Of a stretch of DNA of 64,000 nucleotides, positions 18,621-29,553 are shown piece after piece. Origin of the DNA: Ascoidea tarda (nom. inval.) (taxonomy: Eukaryota; Ascomycota; Saccharomycetes; Ascoideales; Ascoideaceae); contig JAKTTS010000016.1 in the NCBI GenBank assembly GCA_030560485.1, positions 1-64,000 on the forward strand, given 5' to 3'. The first letter of the stretch is position 1; each line of letters opens with the position of its first letter. The translations under genes and the position numbers were made by a program. The notes below the pieces were generated by a model. It ran no database searches. It had not been told where the DNA came from and worked only from the letters and a program-made list of their open reading frames with translations.

Positions 18621-20330
18621 ATGTCTGCTGCAACTGCCCACTCTGTCACTCCCTATCTCGATCAAAAGCCTGGTACCTCAGGCTTGAGAAAGAAGGTCAC
18701 TGTCTTCCAACAGGAAAACTACACCGAAACTTTCATCCAAGCTATTCTATCCTCAATTCCTGAAGGTGCCAAAGATGCTGTCCTAGTCGTTGGTGGCGAT
18801 GGTCGTTACTATAATGACCACGTCATGCAAGTCATTGCCAACATCGCTGCTGGTAATGGTGTCAAAAAATTGATTTTTGGTCTTAACGGGATCTTATCAA
18901 CTCCTGCCACCTCAAATATAATCAGAACTTTTAAAAAGGAAAAGGTCACTGGTGGCATTATCCTAACTGCCTCCCACAACCCAGGTGGCCCCAAGAACGA
19001 TTTGGGTATCAAGTACAACTTGGCTAATGGTGGTCCAGCTCCAGAATCCGTTACAAACAAAATGTTTGAATTCTCTAAAAGTGCCCATGAATATTTCACA
19101 GCCGAAGTACCACAAATAGACTTGTCCAACATTGGTGTTCAAAAATATGATAATATAGAGGTTGAAATAGTCAACTCCACAAAGGACTATGTTGACATGC
19201 TCAAATCAATCTTTGACTTTGACTTGATCAAATCATTCATCCAAAAGAGATCTCCACAAGGCTTTAAACTTCTCTTTGACGCTTTAAACGGTGTTACTGG
19301 TCCTTACGGTAAAGCCATTTTCATTGATGAATTGGGCTTGCCATTATCCTCGATTCAAAACTGTACCCCTCTACCTGACTTTGGTGGTTTACACCCAGAT
19401 CCAAATTTAACTTATGCCAAAACTTTAGTTGACAGAGTCGACGCTGAAAACATTGCTTTTGGTGCTGCTTCTGATGGTGATGGTGATAGAAATATGATCT
19501 ATGGTGCCAACACTTTCGTTTCTCCCGGTGACTCTGTAGCCATTATTGCAGAATACGCTGATTCTATTCCCTACTTTAAAAAATCTGGCGTCTATGGTTT
19601 AGCAAGATCAATGCCAACTTCTGGTGCTTTGGATCTTGTTGCAAAAGCTAAAGGTCTTGAATGCTACGAAGTTCCAACTGGTTGGAAATTCTTTTGTGCA
19701 TTATTTGATGCTAAAAAATTATCAATCTGTGGTGAAGAATCCTTTGGAACTGGCTCTGATCATATTAGAGAAAAGGATGGTCTTTGGGCAATTGTAGCCT
19801 GGTTAAACGTTTTGGCTGCCTACGATGCTCAACATCCAGAATTAGAATCTGCTGCTACCATTAAACTTGTTCAAGATGATTTCTGGAACAAATATGGCCG
19901 TACTTTTTTCACTCGTTTTGACTACGAAAATTACGATTCGGTACTTGCTAACAAATTGGTTGATAAACTAAACAAAGACATCGATGATCCTTCATTTATT
20001 GGCTCAACCATTTTCAACTCTGCCGATAATTTTAATTCAACCACTGTTGTCGATGCTGGTGACTTCAGTTATACTGATTTAGATGGCTCAGTGTCAAACC
20101 ATCAAGGTTTATATGTTAAATTATCAAATGGTTCAAGATTTATTGTCAGATTATCTGGTACTGGCTCATCTGGTGCAACCATTAGATTATATATCGAACG
20201 TCACAGTGATGACCCAGAAACTTATAAATTGTCTGCAACAACTTATTTGAAAGATGATATCAATTCAATCACCGGTTATTTAGGTTTCAAGGAAATCTTA
20301 GGAACTGATAAACCACATGTTATTACTTGA
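18621..20330 (+). CDS. PGM2: Phosphoglucomutase
   Basis: Interconverts glucose-1-phosphate and glucose-6-phosphate in the cytosol, linking glycolysis with glycogen, trehalose and UDP-glucose synthesis. The 569-aa length is as expected. Seen: the phosphoserine loop TASHNPGG with S118, the Mg-binding loop DGDGDRN, the sugar-binding loop CGEESFGTGSDHIREKDG, and the C-terminal phosphate-binding RLSGTGSSGATIRLY. Codon usage includes CTC, CTA and TTG, and I found no CTG in the parts I scanned. The GC content and TATA-containing promoter suit a well-expressed gene. Confidence 0.97.
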   Translation: MSAATAHSVTPYLDQKPGTSGLRKKVTVFQQENYTETFIQAILSSIPEGAKDAVLVVGGDGRYYNDHVMQVIANIAAGNGVKKLIFGLNGILSTPATSNIIRTFKKEKVTGGIILTASHNPGGPKNDLGIKYNLANGGPAPESVTNKMFEFSKSAHEYFTAEVPQIDLSNIGVQKYDNIEVEIVNSTKDYVDMLKSIFDFDLIKSFIQKRSPQGFKLLFDALNGVTGPYGKAIFIDELGLPLSSIQNCTPLPDFGGLHPDPNLTYAKTLVDRVDAENIAFGAASDGDGDRNMIYGANTFVSPGDSVAIIAEYADSIPYFKKSGVYGLARSMPTSGALDLVAKAKGLECYEVPTGWKFFCALFDAKKLSICGEESFGTGSDHIREKDGLWAIVAWLNVLAAYDAQHPELESAATIKLVQDDFWNKYGRTFFTRFDYENYDSVLANKLVDKLNKDIDDPSFIGSTIFNSADNFNSTTVVDAGDFSYTDLDGSVSNHQGLYVKLSNGSRFIVRLSGTGSSGATIRLYIERHSDDPETYKLSATTYLKDDINSITGYLGFKEILGTDKPHVIT

Positions 20331-20446
20331 GTTATTTATTACTCAAATTTTAATTACAAAAATCAATATATATTATATACCGTCCATTTCATTATGAATT
20401 TATAAATTTTCCTTTTAATAAAATCAATGAGTTTCTTTAGTTATCT

Positions 20447-21583
20447 TTAGTTATTTTTAATCATTTCAAATAATTTATTGGATTTCTGTAATCGTCTTTC
20501 GGAAAATGTCGATTTTTTAGAAACAAACGGATTCTCATTATTCAAATTGTTATCTAATGAATCAAGTCTTTTTCTTTCATTTTCAGTAAACTCTCTAAAA
20601 CTGCTTTTATTATCGATCCTTTCATTCTCTTCAAACATGCATCTGCCTTGCCTACCTTGCTTCCATTTATCAATCCAATAAATAGCACATGCATTCTCAT
20701 CAAAATGTTGAATTATTCCCTTCAACTTAGCTTTTTTGCTCATTTTGTTTGTATTGACTTTATTGATCCTTTTGGCAATTGCATATAGTAAAGTCATTAT
20801 CTTATTTGTTGGTTCAGGATAAAACTCGGCATATAATGAGCCCGTGGGATCTTGCTTGTTCAAGAGATATAATAAATAATCAGCCTGAATCACAGGCGAT
20901 ATTTGATTAATCCCAACACACCCAATTAGTGCCAATGATATCATTGTATTGGAGTCCTTAACTCTAGGCAATGACACACCTGGAGTATCATACAAAAGTA
21001 TATCAGGATTCTTCGTTATTCTGGTAATTTCACTAGTATTTTTGGTTACGCCAGGCTGACCTCCAGTTTTGGCCACCTTTTTTCTTGTATTCAACCCAAT
21101 AGATCGTAAACCATTAAGAAGTGTACTTTTCCCAACATTGGGCATGCCAACTATCATTATTCTATAACCTAGTGGTTGTGGTGGATAAATATCCTTAAAT
21201 TTGTTTTTCAAAAATTCAACCAAATATTCTATTTCATTTCGTTTTTTGAAATCTAGTATCATATACTGTTCATTTTTATGCCATCTGTCTAATGTTTCTT
21301 TCCTCAAACTACTCAAGTCACTTTTTGAGTATAGAATAATTTTTTCTTTATTAACTAATGCTTTTTCAAATAAGAGGTTTCTAGAACTTATAGGTGCTCT
21401 CGCATCTCTGGTTTCCAATATTAAATCAATCTGGGGACTTAACGCTGCCATTTTTTTCATTGCTTTTAAATGAAAGCCTTTGAAATCTGCTAGATTAAAA
21501 TTATAATCAGGAAAGTATTCTCTTGGGATAAATTGCCTTTTTGTGGCTGCTCTAGTAGTAGCTTTGACTACAGAACCACTCAT
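20447..21583 (-). CDS. MTG1: MTG1, mitochondrial ribosome-associated GTPase
   Basis: Circularly permuted GTPase of the YlqF/RbgA group, needed for assembly of the mitochondrial large ribosomal subunit at the inner membrane. The motif order is G4 (YSKSD, about residue 86), G1 (GMPNVGKST, about 145-153), G3 (DTPG, about 198), which is the permuted order. The 378-aa protein starts with a basic, hydroxylated, acid-free sequence (MSGSVVKATTRAATKRQF) typical of a mitochondrial presequence. It converges on PGM2, 116 bp away. Confidence 0.93.
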   Translation of the reverse strand: MSGSVVKATTRAATKRQFIPREYFPDYNFNLADFKGFHLKAMKKMAALSPQIDLILETRDARAPISSRNLLFEKALVNKEKIILYSKSDLSSLRKETLDRWHKNEQYMILDFKKRNEIEYLVEFLKNKFKDIYPPQPLGYRIMIVGMPNVGKSTLLNGLRSIGLNTRKKVAKTGGQPGVTKNTSEITRITKNPDILLYDTPGVSLPRVKDSNTMISLALIGCVGINQISPVIQADYLLYLLNKQDPTGSLYAEFYPEPTNKIMTLLYAIAKRINKVNTNKMSKKAKLKGIIQHFDENACAIYWIDKWKQGRQGRCMFEENERIDNKSSFREFTENERKRLDSLDNNLNNENPFVSKKSTFSERRLQKSNKLFEMIKNN

Positions 21584-22474
21584 TATGCTTTATAGAAATA
21601 TGTTATCTCACCAATAGACTAATCGAAAAGAGTTGAATATTATAAATGCAATCTGAAGACTGATGTTCATTAACAGAAAACCTAGGAATTGATCTCGAAA
21701 AAAAACCTGATTTAGATTTACGGAGCAAGACCCGAAAAAGAAAAGGATTACCGAAGAATCAGCAATCATTAATCTCATTGACATTTTTAATGGTTTTCAA
21801 TCAAAAAAAAAGCAAATTCTATGTCTTTTTTTATTTATTATAATTTTTGACTAAGTTAAAACGGTATTACTTTTTACTAAGAAATCACTGAGACTAGACA
21901 ATTAAACCACAATTAAAGCATATTTTAGGCTTTCCTAATTCGGAAACCAAACTTTACTGGATTGAATATTAGAATAACTCTGAGAACCTATTAAAAAAAA
22001 ATAAAAAGCAAAAATTTGATAAGAAAAAGTCATTTATTTTTAATTGAGAATTTAAGGGCTTTTAACAAAGTTCAATAGAAAGATAATTGTTTCAAAACTT
22101 GCTACGAGCAAAATCGGTCTATTTTTTTCTCAGTTCTTGCAATGGTCCAGCACTTTTGGCCCAACAATAAACAACTAATGAAATCCAATAAATGTCTGTA
22201 ATTCACTACAATCCAATGGTGATATTTTTATTTCAGTTGTTTTTTTAACATAAAGCACGACAATCAGAGAGATTATTCGGCTGGAGAATCTATTCAAATC
22301 ACGACCCTTTGAAAGTGGAACGAATGGCTGCTACGTTAGTATTCTCTTACATTTTCCTTTACGGTTTGGAACATATAAACAAGTCCCAGACTGCTGGTCC
22401 TGAGATGTCTGATTATATCTGAAAATTCTTCTGTTTACTGAACCTTTTTTAAAAGCTTCGATCAATAATTAAAA
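21584..22474. promoter_or_regulatory. Divergent promoter MTG1 / KTI12
   Basis: 891 bp of plain AT-rich DNA with many T and A runs. A TATAAA at 22374-22379 lies about 100 bp before KTI12. I see no gene, structured RNA or repeat in it. Confidence 0.55.
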
Positions 22475-23359
22475 ATGCCCTTGGTAATATTTACTGGTTT
22501 GCCTTCAAGTGGGAAAACCACAATAGCTCAAAAATTGATCAACCTTTTAAATGAAAAGATTGCTAGTCTTCCCCCTGGTGCGCCAGGTGCCAACTACAAA
22601 GTGATTTACCATTCAGATAAGACCCTTGGAATAACTCAAGAAGACTATAGAGAGTCGCTTACAGAGAAAGCCTCTAGAAACTTGCAAATGTCTATGGTGA
22701 AGAGAGATATCAGCTCAACAAATATTGTGATTTTAGATTCTCCTGCATATATCAAGGGTTTTCGTTACCAATTATTTTGCGAAGCCAAACAGACCCAGAC
22801 AACTAATTGTGTGATTTATATCATGGCTCCCATCAATGTGTGTCTAGAATACAATTCAAAAAGAGGTGATGCTGAAAAATGGGATGAAGAATTAATAAAC
22901 CAATTAGCAATGAGATACGAGGAACCTGATGGCCACAATAGATGGGATTCACCATTGATTCCAATAGCATTTGATGATAAAGATTTGCCAATTGACGAGA
23001 TATGGTCTTCATTGGTATTAAAGAGGAAACTAAAAGCGAATTCGGCTACTATTATAAAAACACCCACATCTACTAATTATTTGCAAGTTCTTGATAAAAA
23101 AACTCAAGAAGTCATTTCAAAAATCATTCAATTTCAAAAATTGCAATCGATTGGTGGCGATGTTTTAATTGAGAAAAGCAGCTCTGACTATGCAAAGGAC
23201 GACTTATATGTTGAATTGCCTGGTAGAACTGTGTCAGTCGCTCAATTGCAGAGAATCAGAAGAACCTTTGTTTCATTAAATAGAGTTAGGTCTATCGATT
23301 TTGACCGAATAGTCCCTTTATTTGTTGAATACATCAATAAAAATTTATCAGAAGACTAG
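22475..23359 (+). CDS. KTI12: KTI12, Elongator-associated P-loop protein
   Basis: Kti12 binds Elongator and tRNA and supports the wobble-uridine modification that zymocin needs. The 294-aa protein starts with a P-loop GLPSSGKTT (residues 8-16), similar to PSTK kinases. DSPAYIKGFRYQLFCEAK and the C-terminal RRTFVSLNR segment are family-typical. The start at MPLVIFTGLPSSGK places the P-loop at the usual distance. Its 3' end converges on ATP25, only 85 bp away. Confidence 0.95.
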   Translation: MPLVIFTGLPSSGKTTIAQKLINLLNEKIASLPPGAPGANYKVIYHSDKTLGITQEDYRESLTEKASRNLQMSMVKRDISSTNIVILDSPAYIKGFRYQLFCEAKQTQTTNCVIYIMAPINVCLEYNSKRGDAEKWDEELINQLAMRYEEPDGHNRWDSPLIPIAFDDKDLPIDEIWSSLVLKRKLKANSATIIKTPTSTNYLQVLDKKTQEVISKIIQFQKLQSIGGDVLIEKSSSDYAKDDLYVELPGRTVSVAQLQRIRRTFVSLNRVRSIDFDRIVPLFVEYINKNLSED

Positions 23360-23444
23360 AATTATAGTTTATCTATATATTTTTTATAGAAAACCTCCTA
23401 AACTATTTTTATTTGGTATATTTACAAAACTCATAACTTTCTTG

Positions 23445-25697
23445 TTACCAAAAGTCAATGGCATCTCTTATTTCATTATATCGTTTTTCAGGATCAGCAA
23501 CATTAAGTAGTTTTTTCAAACCGTTTATAATTTTTTCCTGCTCTTCAGATTCAAAGTAACTCAAAAAATCGTTTCTGAAATAGTATGGCATAACTTTTGT
23601 CAACAAATTTCTATTGACAGCAAGATTACCCTTTAAATAAAGCAAATTTAAAAAATAACTCCAAGGCTTTTCATCATATTTAAACCCTCGAGTAGTGCGA
23701 AACGCTAAATTTCTTTCCAACATATCTTTTGGCACTACACCTCTATTGGACCATAAATTCCATAAATCCATCCAATCATCAGCACAAACCATATAACTCA
23801 ATAAAATAGAGTAAGCTTTATTCTTCACTTTTAAAGAAATATTTTTGTTGGTGAGAAAGTAACCTGTTAGCATAATAAGCTGTTCAATAAACAATAAAAA
23901 AAGGCCGTTTTTGGAAGAATTTTTTGGTTTTAAAACATGAACCTCAGGAGAAAATTCTCGAGATATTTCAAGCAAAACTTGTTCAGGTTTTATAAAATGA
24001 GAAGAATTAAGAGGAGCAGCAACTTTCAAAATTGTAAAATATAAAAACTCATTGATTTCTAATGTTTGAGTTCTCAACATAAAACAATCTTTGAAAAAGG
24101 ACATTATAAAAGAGATTCTCTTGCTTAAAATGTTCTCAAGATCAGAAGGTGATTTGGTATTCAATGAAACTTCTGACGATTTTTCAATAGTATTTACAAA
24201 CATTTTGATATCTTCTTGAGTGACCATATGGCCACCAGATTGTTTCATATATAAATTCTCTTTTAGGTGCCCTAAAGAAACCAATGAGGGATTATTAAAA
24301 TGAATCGTCTCTAAAAATTTATAATATATAATCCATTGATCGTTTGACGCATATAATGGAAATACCTCATCAAAAGCAGCTACAAAATACTTATCAATTA
24401 TATCATTATGCTTTTTCACGTAGCAAAAATTGGCAAACAAAACAAATGTTGTTAAAATGTTATTAAGAGCTTCATTATCAAAGACGAGGTCTGGATTTCG
24501 CTCAAAAGCTAATAGTGACGTTAAAAAATTGCCAGAAAAAGGAAAACCTTTGAGTTTTTTAATTAAAAATTTGACACCTGTTTGTTCAAATCTTTCAATT
24601 TCTTCAATTTCTTCAAATCCTTCAAGATTTTGAGACGTTGTTGAATACTTTCTGGTTCTCAGGCTAGAATTTGGTTGAAAGTTGGTATAGTTTGTGAAAT
24701 TGTTGAGTTTAAGTCCCAAAATCAAATGCGGAGTAGAAAGAGAATGGAAACGTCTAATCCCAGAAAAAATATTGTCATCTTCATCAAATTTATTTTGATC
24801 GCGACGAATATATTTGTAATGTTCTTCCTTTGGCGACCATAATAACTCCAAATTTAAATCATATCTTCTTTGCTCAGTTAGAAAGTTAATAAAGATGTTA
24901 TCACATTTAGTGTCAATCATAATCCAACTGTTTGCTGTAGAAGAATCAGATACACCATAATATTTATCCACAGAAGAAACTCTCTTTTTTGCTTTTTTTT
25001 TTAATTTTTTTAATTTTGCCGATGAAGTCGCAGACTTGTCCAAACCTTCAACGTAAGGGATTTCAGAGTAGGTATTTTTGATAAATTCAGCATGTAATTT
25101 TGCAGCTTTATAAGCATGTTTTTCCGATTTGCACGACCCAATGATCATATAATCAGCAAAACCCTTTGTAGCCGTTTGGTCGGTTGAATCCAAAAGTTTG
25201 AGATCCATAATTGTAACATCATATATACCCAATCGTTTTGTCAAATCAAGCAAGATTGGTTCAAGTGTTTTTGGAGCATCTCCAGGTATTTCAGGCATTT
25301 GAACATCATTGATTGGGACTTGTAGCTCAGAACTATCATCACGCAAGTACCAGGGAGTTGATAGATCATCGGTTTCTTCCTCCTCAAGACCATATTCTTC
25401 TGATGTTATGGGATCAAACCCCTCTGATGAAACAGTTGAAGCACCTGCCAAATTATGAAATAATAGAATACTGTTTTTCTGAAAACCCAAATTCAAATTA
25501 TCTATTGGTTTTGCAAGTTGAACAACTTCACCATTAGACTCAATTGCTATATTGTTGAGAGTATTCTCGCCATTATCAGGCCCAGTGCTCTGTTTTTGGT
25601 AAACAAATGAGTTTGTATGAACTGCCCGAAAAAGCCAGGCGTTTCTTATGCCATACAATGGTATTATTGCTCGAGGACCCAATCTACTTCTGATCAT
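23445..25697 (-). CDS. ATP25: ATP25, mitochondrial RsfS-like protein
   Basis: In yeast Atp25 is cleaved after import: the N-terminal half, related to the ribosome-silencing factor RsfS, joins the mitoribosome and assists the Atp9 ring, while the C-terminal half stabilises ATP9 mRNA. The 750-aa protein has an Arg-rich presequence (MIRSRLGPRAIIPLYGIRN), the RsfS fold at about 145-300 (KRLGIYDVTIMDLK, GFADYMIIGSCKSEKHAYKAA, ELLWSPKEEHYKYIR), and a long alpha-helical C-terminal half. It is divergent from SLD2 across 207 bp. Confidence 0.9.
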   Translation of the reverse strand: MIRSRLGPRAIIPLYGIRNAWLFRAVHTNSFVYQKQSTGPDNGENTLNNIAIESNGEVVQLAKPIDNLNLGFQKNSILLFHNLAGASTVSSEGFDPITSEEYGLEEEETDDLSTPWYLRDDSSELQVPINDVQMPEIPGDAPKTLEPILLDLTKRLGIYDVTIMDLKLLDSTDQTATKGFADYMIIGSCKSEKHAYKAAKLHAEFIKNTYSEIPYVEGLDKSATSSAKLKKLKKKAKKRVSSVDKYYGVSDSSTANSWIMIDTKCDNIFINFLTEQRRYDLNLELLWSPKEEHYKYIRRDQNKFDEDDNIFSGIRRFHSLSTPHLILGLKLNNFTNYTNFQPNSSLRTRKYSTTSQNLEGFEEIEEIERFEQTGVKFLIKKLKGFPFSGNFLTSLLAFERNPDLVFDNEALNNILTTFVLFANFCYVKKHNDIIDKYFVAAFDEVFPLYASNDQWIIYYKFLETIHFNNPSLVSLGHLKENLYMKQSGGHMVTQEDIKMFVNTIEKSSEVSLNTKSPSDLENILSKRISFIMSFFKDCFMLRTQTLEINEFLYFTILKVAAPLNSSHFIKPEQVLLEISREFSPEVHVLKPKNSSKNGLFLLFIEQLIMLTGYFLTNKNISLKVKNKAYSILLSYMVCADDWMDLWNLWSNRGVVPKDMLERNLAFRTTRGFKYDEKPWSYFLNLLYLKGNLAVNRNLLTKVMPYYFRNDFLSYFESEEQEKIINGLKKLLNVADPEKRYNEIRDAIDFW

Positions 25698-25904
25698 TTT
25701 GCTGGTGTTCCAAAGTCTTCTGAATAAAAAAACCCTTCTTTCAAACGATGTTTCTCCGCGGATTTGGCACGGAGATTAATTTTTCTTTGCGGAGACCGGA
25801 AACCAATGGTGTGGAGCACACGTTAAAAGATATTTTGGTGTTTACGTTTTGAAGTTCTCTGAATCAAAGCTGTTAATTGACTGGGTATTGAAAAGAACCA
25901 GAAG

Positions 25905-27428
25905 ATGAGCACCACTGCGACGTTGGATCCCATAACGACGTTAAAGTATCAGATAAAAAATTGGGAGTATGCTTTCAAAAAAAAACACAACGCTCAACCA
26001 AGCAAAGAAGATGTCAAAAACGATCCCAACATAGCAAAGCTTTATAGAGAGTATAAAAGATTGAAATACTATAAAAGTACCAAAACGATAGCAAGCAATG
26101 AAAAAAAAACTATATCATATACTCTGAGAGCAAATGCTAAAAATGGCAAGATTGAGCCTCAGAAGCAGATAGTTGGCAGGTTGAAAACACCAGCAAGGAA
26201 TGTGGAATATACTCCAGCAAACTCACCCGAAAAGAATACCAATTCCACTCCGGTACCAGAATCCAATTTAATTCCAGCAGAAATTGGTCCAACTCCACAG
26301 TTAAATGGCAGGATTCTTGGATTGTTTGAATTAGCGTCTACATCACCGTCAAAACCTTTGATAAATTCCAGTTTAGAATCCGGTCAATCTTCCAAACGAA
26401 AACTAAATTTTGATAATTATGGAAATAGTGATGATGAAGAAGAGGTTGATGATCAAGATCAGTGCATAAATACCGAAAACTTGTTGGGCGATAATACTAA
26501 TAGCATCAATAAGAAAATCAAAATAGTTAGTTGCGATAACACTACCAACATTAAAGAAATTATGGACATGCAATTAAAAGAAGTGTTTTTAAAACCATTG
26601 CTAAAAACTCCATTGAAGAAAGTAACCCATTTTGTTGATCTGCCAAAAATCTTATCAATTGTTCCAAATACAGATACCTTTGAATTTTGTTCAACTTCTC
26701 AACCCAGATTCCAATCTAATATTAGCCCTGTTAAATTTATTAATGAGACACCAGACTATTTGAAACATGCCAGAGTTATTGAAATAACTGACGACCTGAA
26801 CATAGGGTCAACTCCAGACCTACCTTCTTTCTTTTCGAAAAAATTTAAAAGACCTTCGCAATTAGTATCAGAGTTGTTGAAAATTAAAGAAGAAATTATT
26901 CAAAACAAAAACTTCGAGAAAATTAAAGATGAGATTGATTCTGAATTTCATAAATCTGAGCTTGATAATAACGATACAAACAAAACCTTGGAAGATAGTG
27001 ACGCTCAAAATGGATCTACCAATATACTCGAATTACAAGATGCAGCTGATACTAAGGGCATTTATTATAAGATGAGATATAAGAAAAAAGGTCAAAAAAG
27101 AACAACAAGGAGAAGCAAAATATTGCCGAATATTAATCCAAATGAACCCACCAATAGTGAGGATATAAACAAAAAAATTGATGAGTTTATTGAGTTAGAA
27201 AATAATGAATTTGATGAAAATGTTAATCAGGAACATGAATCAGAAGAAGAATGGTCTTTGTCTGACGACTCTGAAAATGAAGAAGAATACAAATTCACAA
27301 AAGATGCTGATTCAAAAACCAAAAAAAAAGTTGAAGCTTACTCTCATCAAAATTATGTAAGGTTGAAAATTAAAAACAACAAAAAAAGAATTAATTTTAG
27401 AGGTGGTCATAACCGATTTCGAAGATAA
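25905..27428 (+). CDS. SLD2: SLD2/DRC1, replication initiation factor
   Basis: CDK phosphorylation of Sld2 lets it bind Dpb11 and start DNA replication. The 507-aa protein has the N-terminal Sld2/RecQL4-type motif (KYQIKNWEYAFKKKHNAQPS, then LYREYKRLKYYK), several CDK-type sites (TPAR, TPANSPEK), the conserved GPTPQLNGRILGLFE box at about 128-142, and a basic C-terminal end NYVRLKIKNNKKR. It is somewhat longer than the 453-aa S. cerevisiae protein. Its 3' end converges on UTP15. Confidence 0.9.
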   Translation: MSTTATLDPITTLKYQIKNWEYAFKKKHNAQPSKEDVKNDPNIAKLYREYKRLKYYKSTKTIASNEKKTISYTLRANAKNGKIEPQKQIVGRLKTPARNVEYTPANSPEKNTNSTPVPESNLIPAEIGPTPQLNGRILGLFELASTSPSKPLINSSLESGQSSKRKLNFDNYGNSDDEEEVDDQDQCINTENLLGDNTNSINKKIKIVSCDNTTNIKEIMDMQLKEVFLKPLLKTPLKKVTHFVDLPKILSIVPNTDTFEFCSTSQPRFQSNISPVKFINETPDYLKHARVIEITDDLNIGSTPDLPSFFSKKFKRPSQLVSELLKIKEEIIQNKNFEKIKDEIDSEFHKSELDNNDTNKTLEDSDAQNGSTNILELQDAADTKGIYYKMRYKKKGQKRTTRRSKILPNINPNEPTNSEDINKKIDEFIELENNEFDENVNQEHESEEEWSLSDDSENEEEYKFTKDADSKTKKKVEAYSHQNYVRLKIKNNKKRINFRGGHNRFRR

Positions 27429-27611
27429 ATTAATACAATCAAATACAATTGAATGATTTCTTGTTTTTACCTTCAATTTTTTAAGAAACACAGCATTTTA
27501 CTCTGCATACATTAGTTTTTAATATTTGTTATGAACTTATGAATTTATGAAATTATAATTTATTAGATTTTTATTAGATTTTTATTATTATTTTACATGT
27601 ATTATTGAGAC

Positions 27612-29248
27612 CTATACACTTAATAGTTCCAACATGCCTTGTATTCTTTGAGCCTCTTTGGCCTTTTCCACTTCTTGAGTTACTTTATTTCTTATTGACA
27701 TAAGTAATTCTTCCAATAAGGGACTCTTTTCAATAGTTGTACCATAAAGGTCTATTATAATACCAACATAATCACCCAATATACTGACATTTCTGTCGTC
27801 GTCAATATTTTTATAACACCAAGTTAGCAAAGGTTCAAGAGATGCACTATCTCTTTTTGCTAAAGCAACTGCAATTTTCCCTCTTCTACGTATTTCTTCT
27901 AATATAGTTATTGTAAGTTCTTTACTCATCCCTGAAACAAAAGCTGAATCTAAGGCTTCAGGCCATTTAAAGGCATTAATGAGTTTTTCATATTGTTTTA
28001 ATTTTGGAGCTTTATTTTTATCGGAAAATACTCGATGTTCATATCCACCATCATATTCAGCACCTCTTATCATTTTCGCAAAAGCATTACTTTTTTTGCT
28101 TTTAGTAGCACCAATGGGAAAATCGGAATCATTTTTTTTCCTATTCAGAGATTTCTTTCCAGTTTTTTTTGTTCTTATTGATAAAAGACCTGAAGTTAAA
28201 CCAGCAACAAAATGTTTATAATCAGGAGATACTCCGCAACTTAATACGCCAGTACCAAATTTCCAACCAAACTTGACTTCCCATAAAGAAGAGCTTGTAT
28301 CGAATATTTTAACATGACCATCAAGAGAACCAGCTAATAAACCCTTTTCACCTGCATCGGCAAGACATGTAACAGTTTTTTGGAAATTTGAAATATTTCG
28401 AATTAACTTACCGGCAGCTATATCCCATACTTTTATAACAGGGCCACCGGCAGATACTAAAGTAGTTGGATTTAAAGATAAGATGTCTTCAACAGGAGCA
28501 TCTTGGTTAAAAATTTGAACAGGTTTTGAGCCATCAAGTCTAGTATCAAAAATTCTAACATTTCCATCATAACAACCTGTTACTACTAAATTAGAAGATG
28601 AAGGTATAAAATCAGCAGATCTAACATAATCATTATGGTTTGTTAAAATATGGATAGGCTTTGAGTTATTAGTGGTATCATAAATTCTAACAATTTTATC
28701 ATCAGAAGCAGTAAGAACATTACTTAAAATGGTTGGATGAAATTTCGTTACATGAGTTGGATAAGTTGAAGGATTTATAGTGACTAGCAAAGATCTTGGA
28801 TTAAAAGCATCATATATTTGGACCAAACCTGAAGCATCACCTGCAACGAGCAATTTACCATCACTTCTAATTTCACCACTATAAACAGTATCTTTAAATC
28901 TTGAAAAATTTTTAGTGACTTGTCTAGTTTTTGAAGAAAAAACTTGAATTCTTGTAGATGAAGTAACAGCGAAATCATGAGGAGATACTGGGTTAAAACA
29001 TATGTGATTGATAGCATTGTGTTCTTTTATAATTTGAGTATTCTATAAATTAAAAAACCAAAAAAAATTGAATTGAGAATTCAGCAATATTAGTATATTG
29101 AAAAGAATTTTGATTTGGTAAAACAAAGAGTAATAATAATAATAGAATGACATACACCATAGCTTCTCCAATATCTTTGCTCAGGAGTAGTTTGAGCAGG
29201 TAGAGCAGGGTTTTTGACTATGTCAATTCTTTGAATATTAGAAGACAT
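27612..29248 (-). CDS. UTP15: UTP15, SSU processome WD40 protein (one intron)
   Basis: Subunit of the t-UTP/UTP-A complex, which binds nascent pre-rRNA and starts 90S assembly. Exon 1 is 29156-29248 and codes 31 residues with TTPEQRYWRSYG; exon 2 is 27612-29042; the product is 507 aa (S. cerevisiae 513). Joining gives RYWRSYG-NTQIIKEHN, matching RYWRQYTSAQLVKEHN of S. cerevisiae as I recall it. WD40 blades follow (SDDKIVRIYD, TGCYDGNVRIFD, AGSLDGHVKIFD), then the UTP15 C-terminal domain ending in EAQRIQGMLELLSV. It shares a 305-bp promoter with the reductase gene; an RRPE lies 111-120 bp upstream of its ATG. Confidence 0.93.
29043..29155 (-). other. UTP15 intron, 113 nt
   Basis: Minus-strand donor GTATGT (29155-29150), branch TACTAAT (29095-29089), acceptor AG (29044-29043). 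Phase 0, after codon 31. Removing it restores the conserved junction seen in orthologues. Confidence 0.9.
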
Positions 29249-29553
29249 TCGGTTAAGTAGTAATTATGAATATGATACAATTTTTTTTTTTTTATTTAGA
29301 TAATTCAAATTTGAATTATGTTTTAGATATATTTTTTTATGGTGTTAAATTAAACTTCAAATTTTTCAATATTTGGAAGAAAAAAAAATAGTGAGCACGG
29401 ATATCCATGGGGACGGATTTAAAGAAGTACCGTATTTGTGGATTTTGGAATCGGATTTAATTTAATTTAATTTGATTTGAGGTTGAGGTTGAGAGCAATT
29501 GTGAGAAGACATAATTGTGGAAATATAATAGAATTGATCAGTGGTTTGTTAAA
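29249..29553. promoter_or_regulatory. Divergent promoter UTP15 / reductase
   Basis: 305 bp, AT-rich. AAATTTTTCA at 29359-29368 is an exact RRPE in the orientation of UTP15. Nothing else is recognisable. Confidence 0.55.
29359..29368 (-). promoter_or_regulatory. RRPE motif upstream of UTP15
   Basis: Reads TGAAAAATTT on the coding strand of UTP15, 111-120 bp before the start; the same decamer occurs upstream of CIC1. Confidence 0.6.

Noticed and set aside
29515-29553. Thirteen extra codons in frame before the IRC24-type gene
   Set aside because: No ATG begins this extension, and the Rossmann strand starts right after the ATG at 29554.
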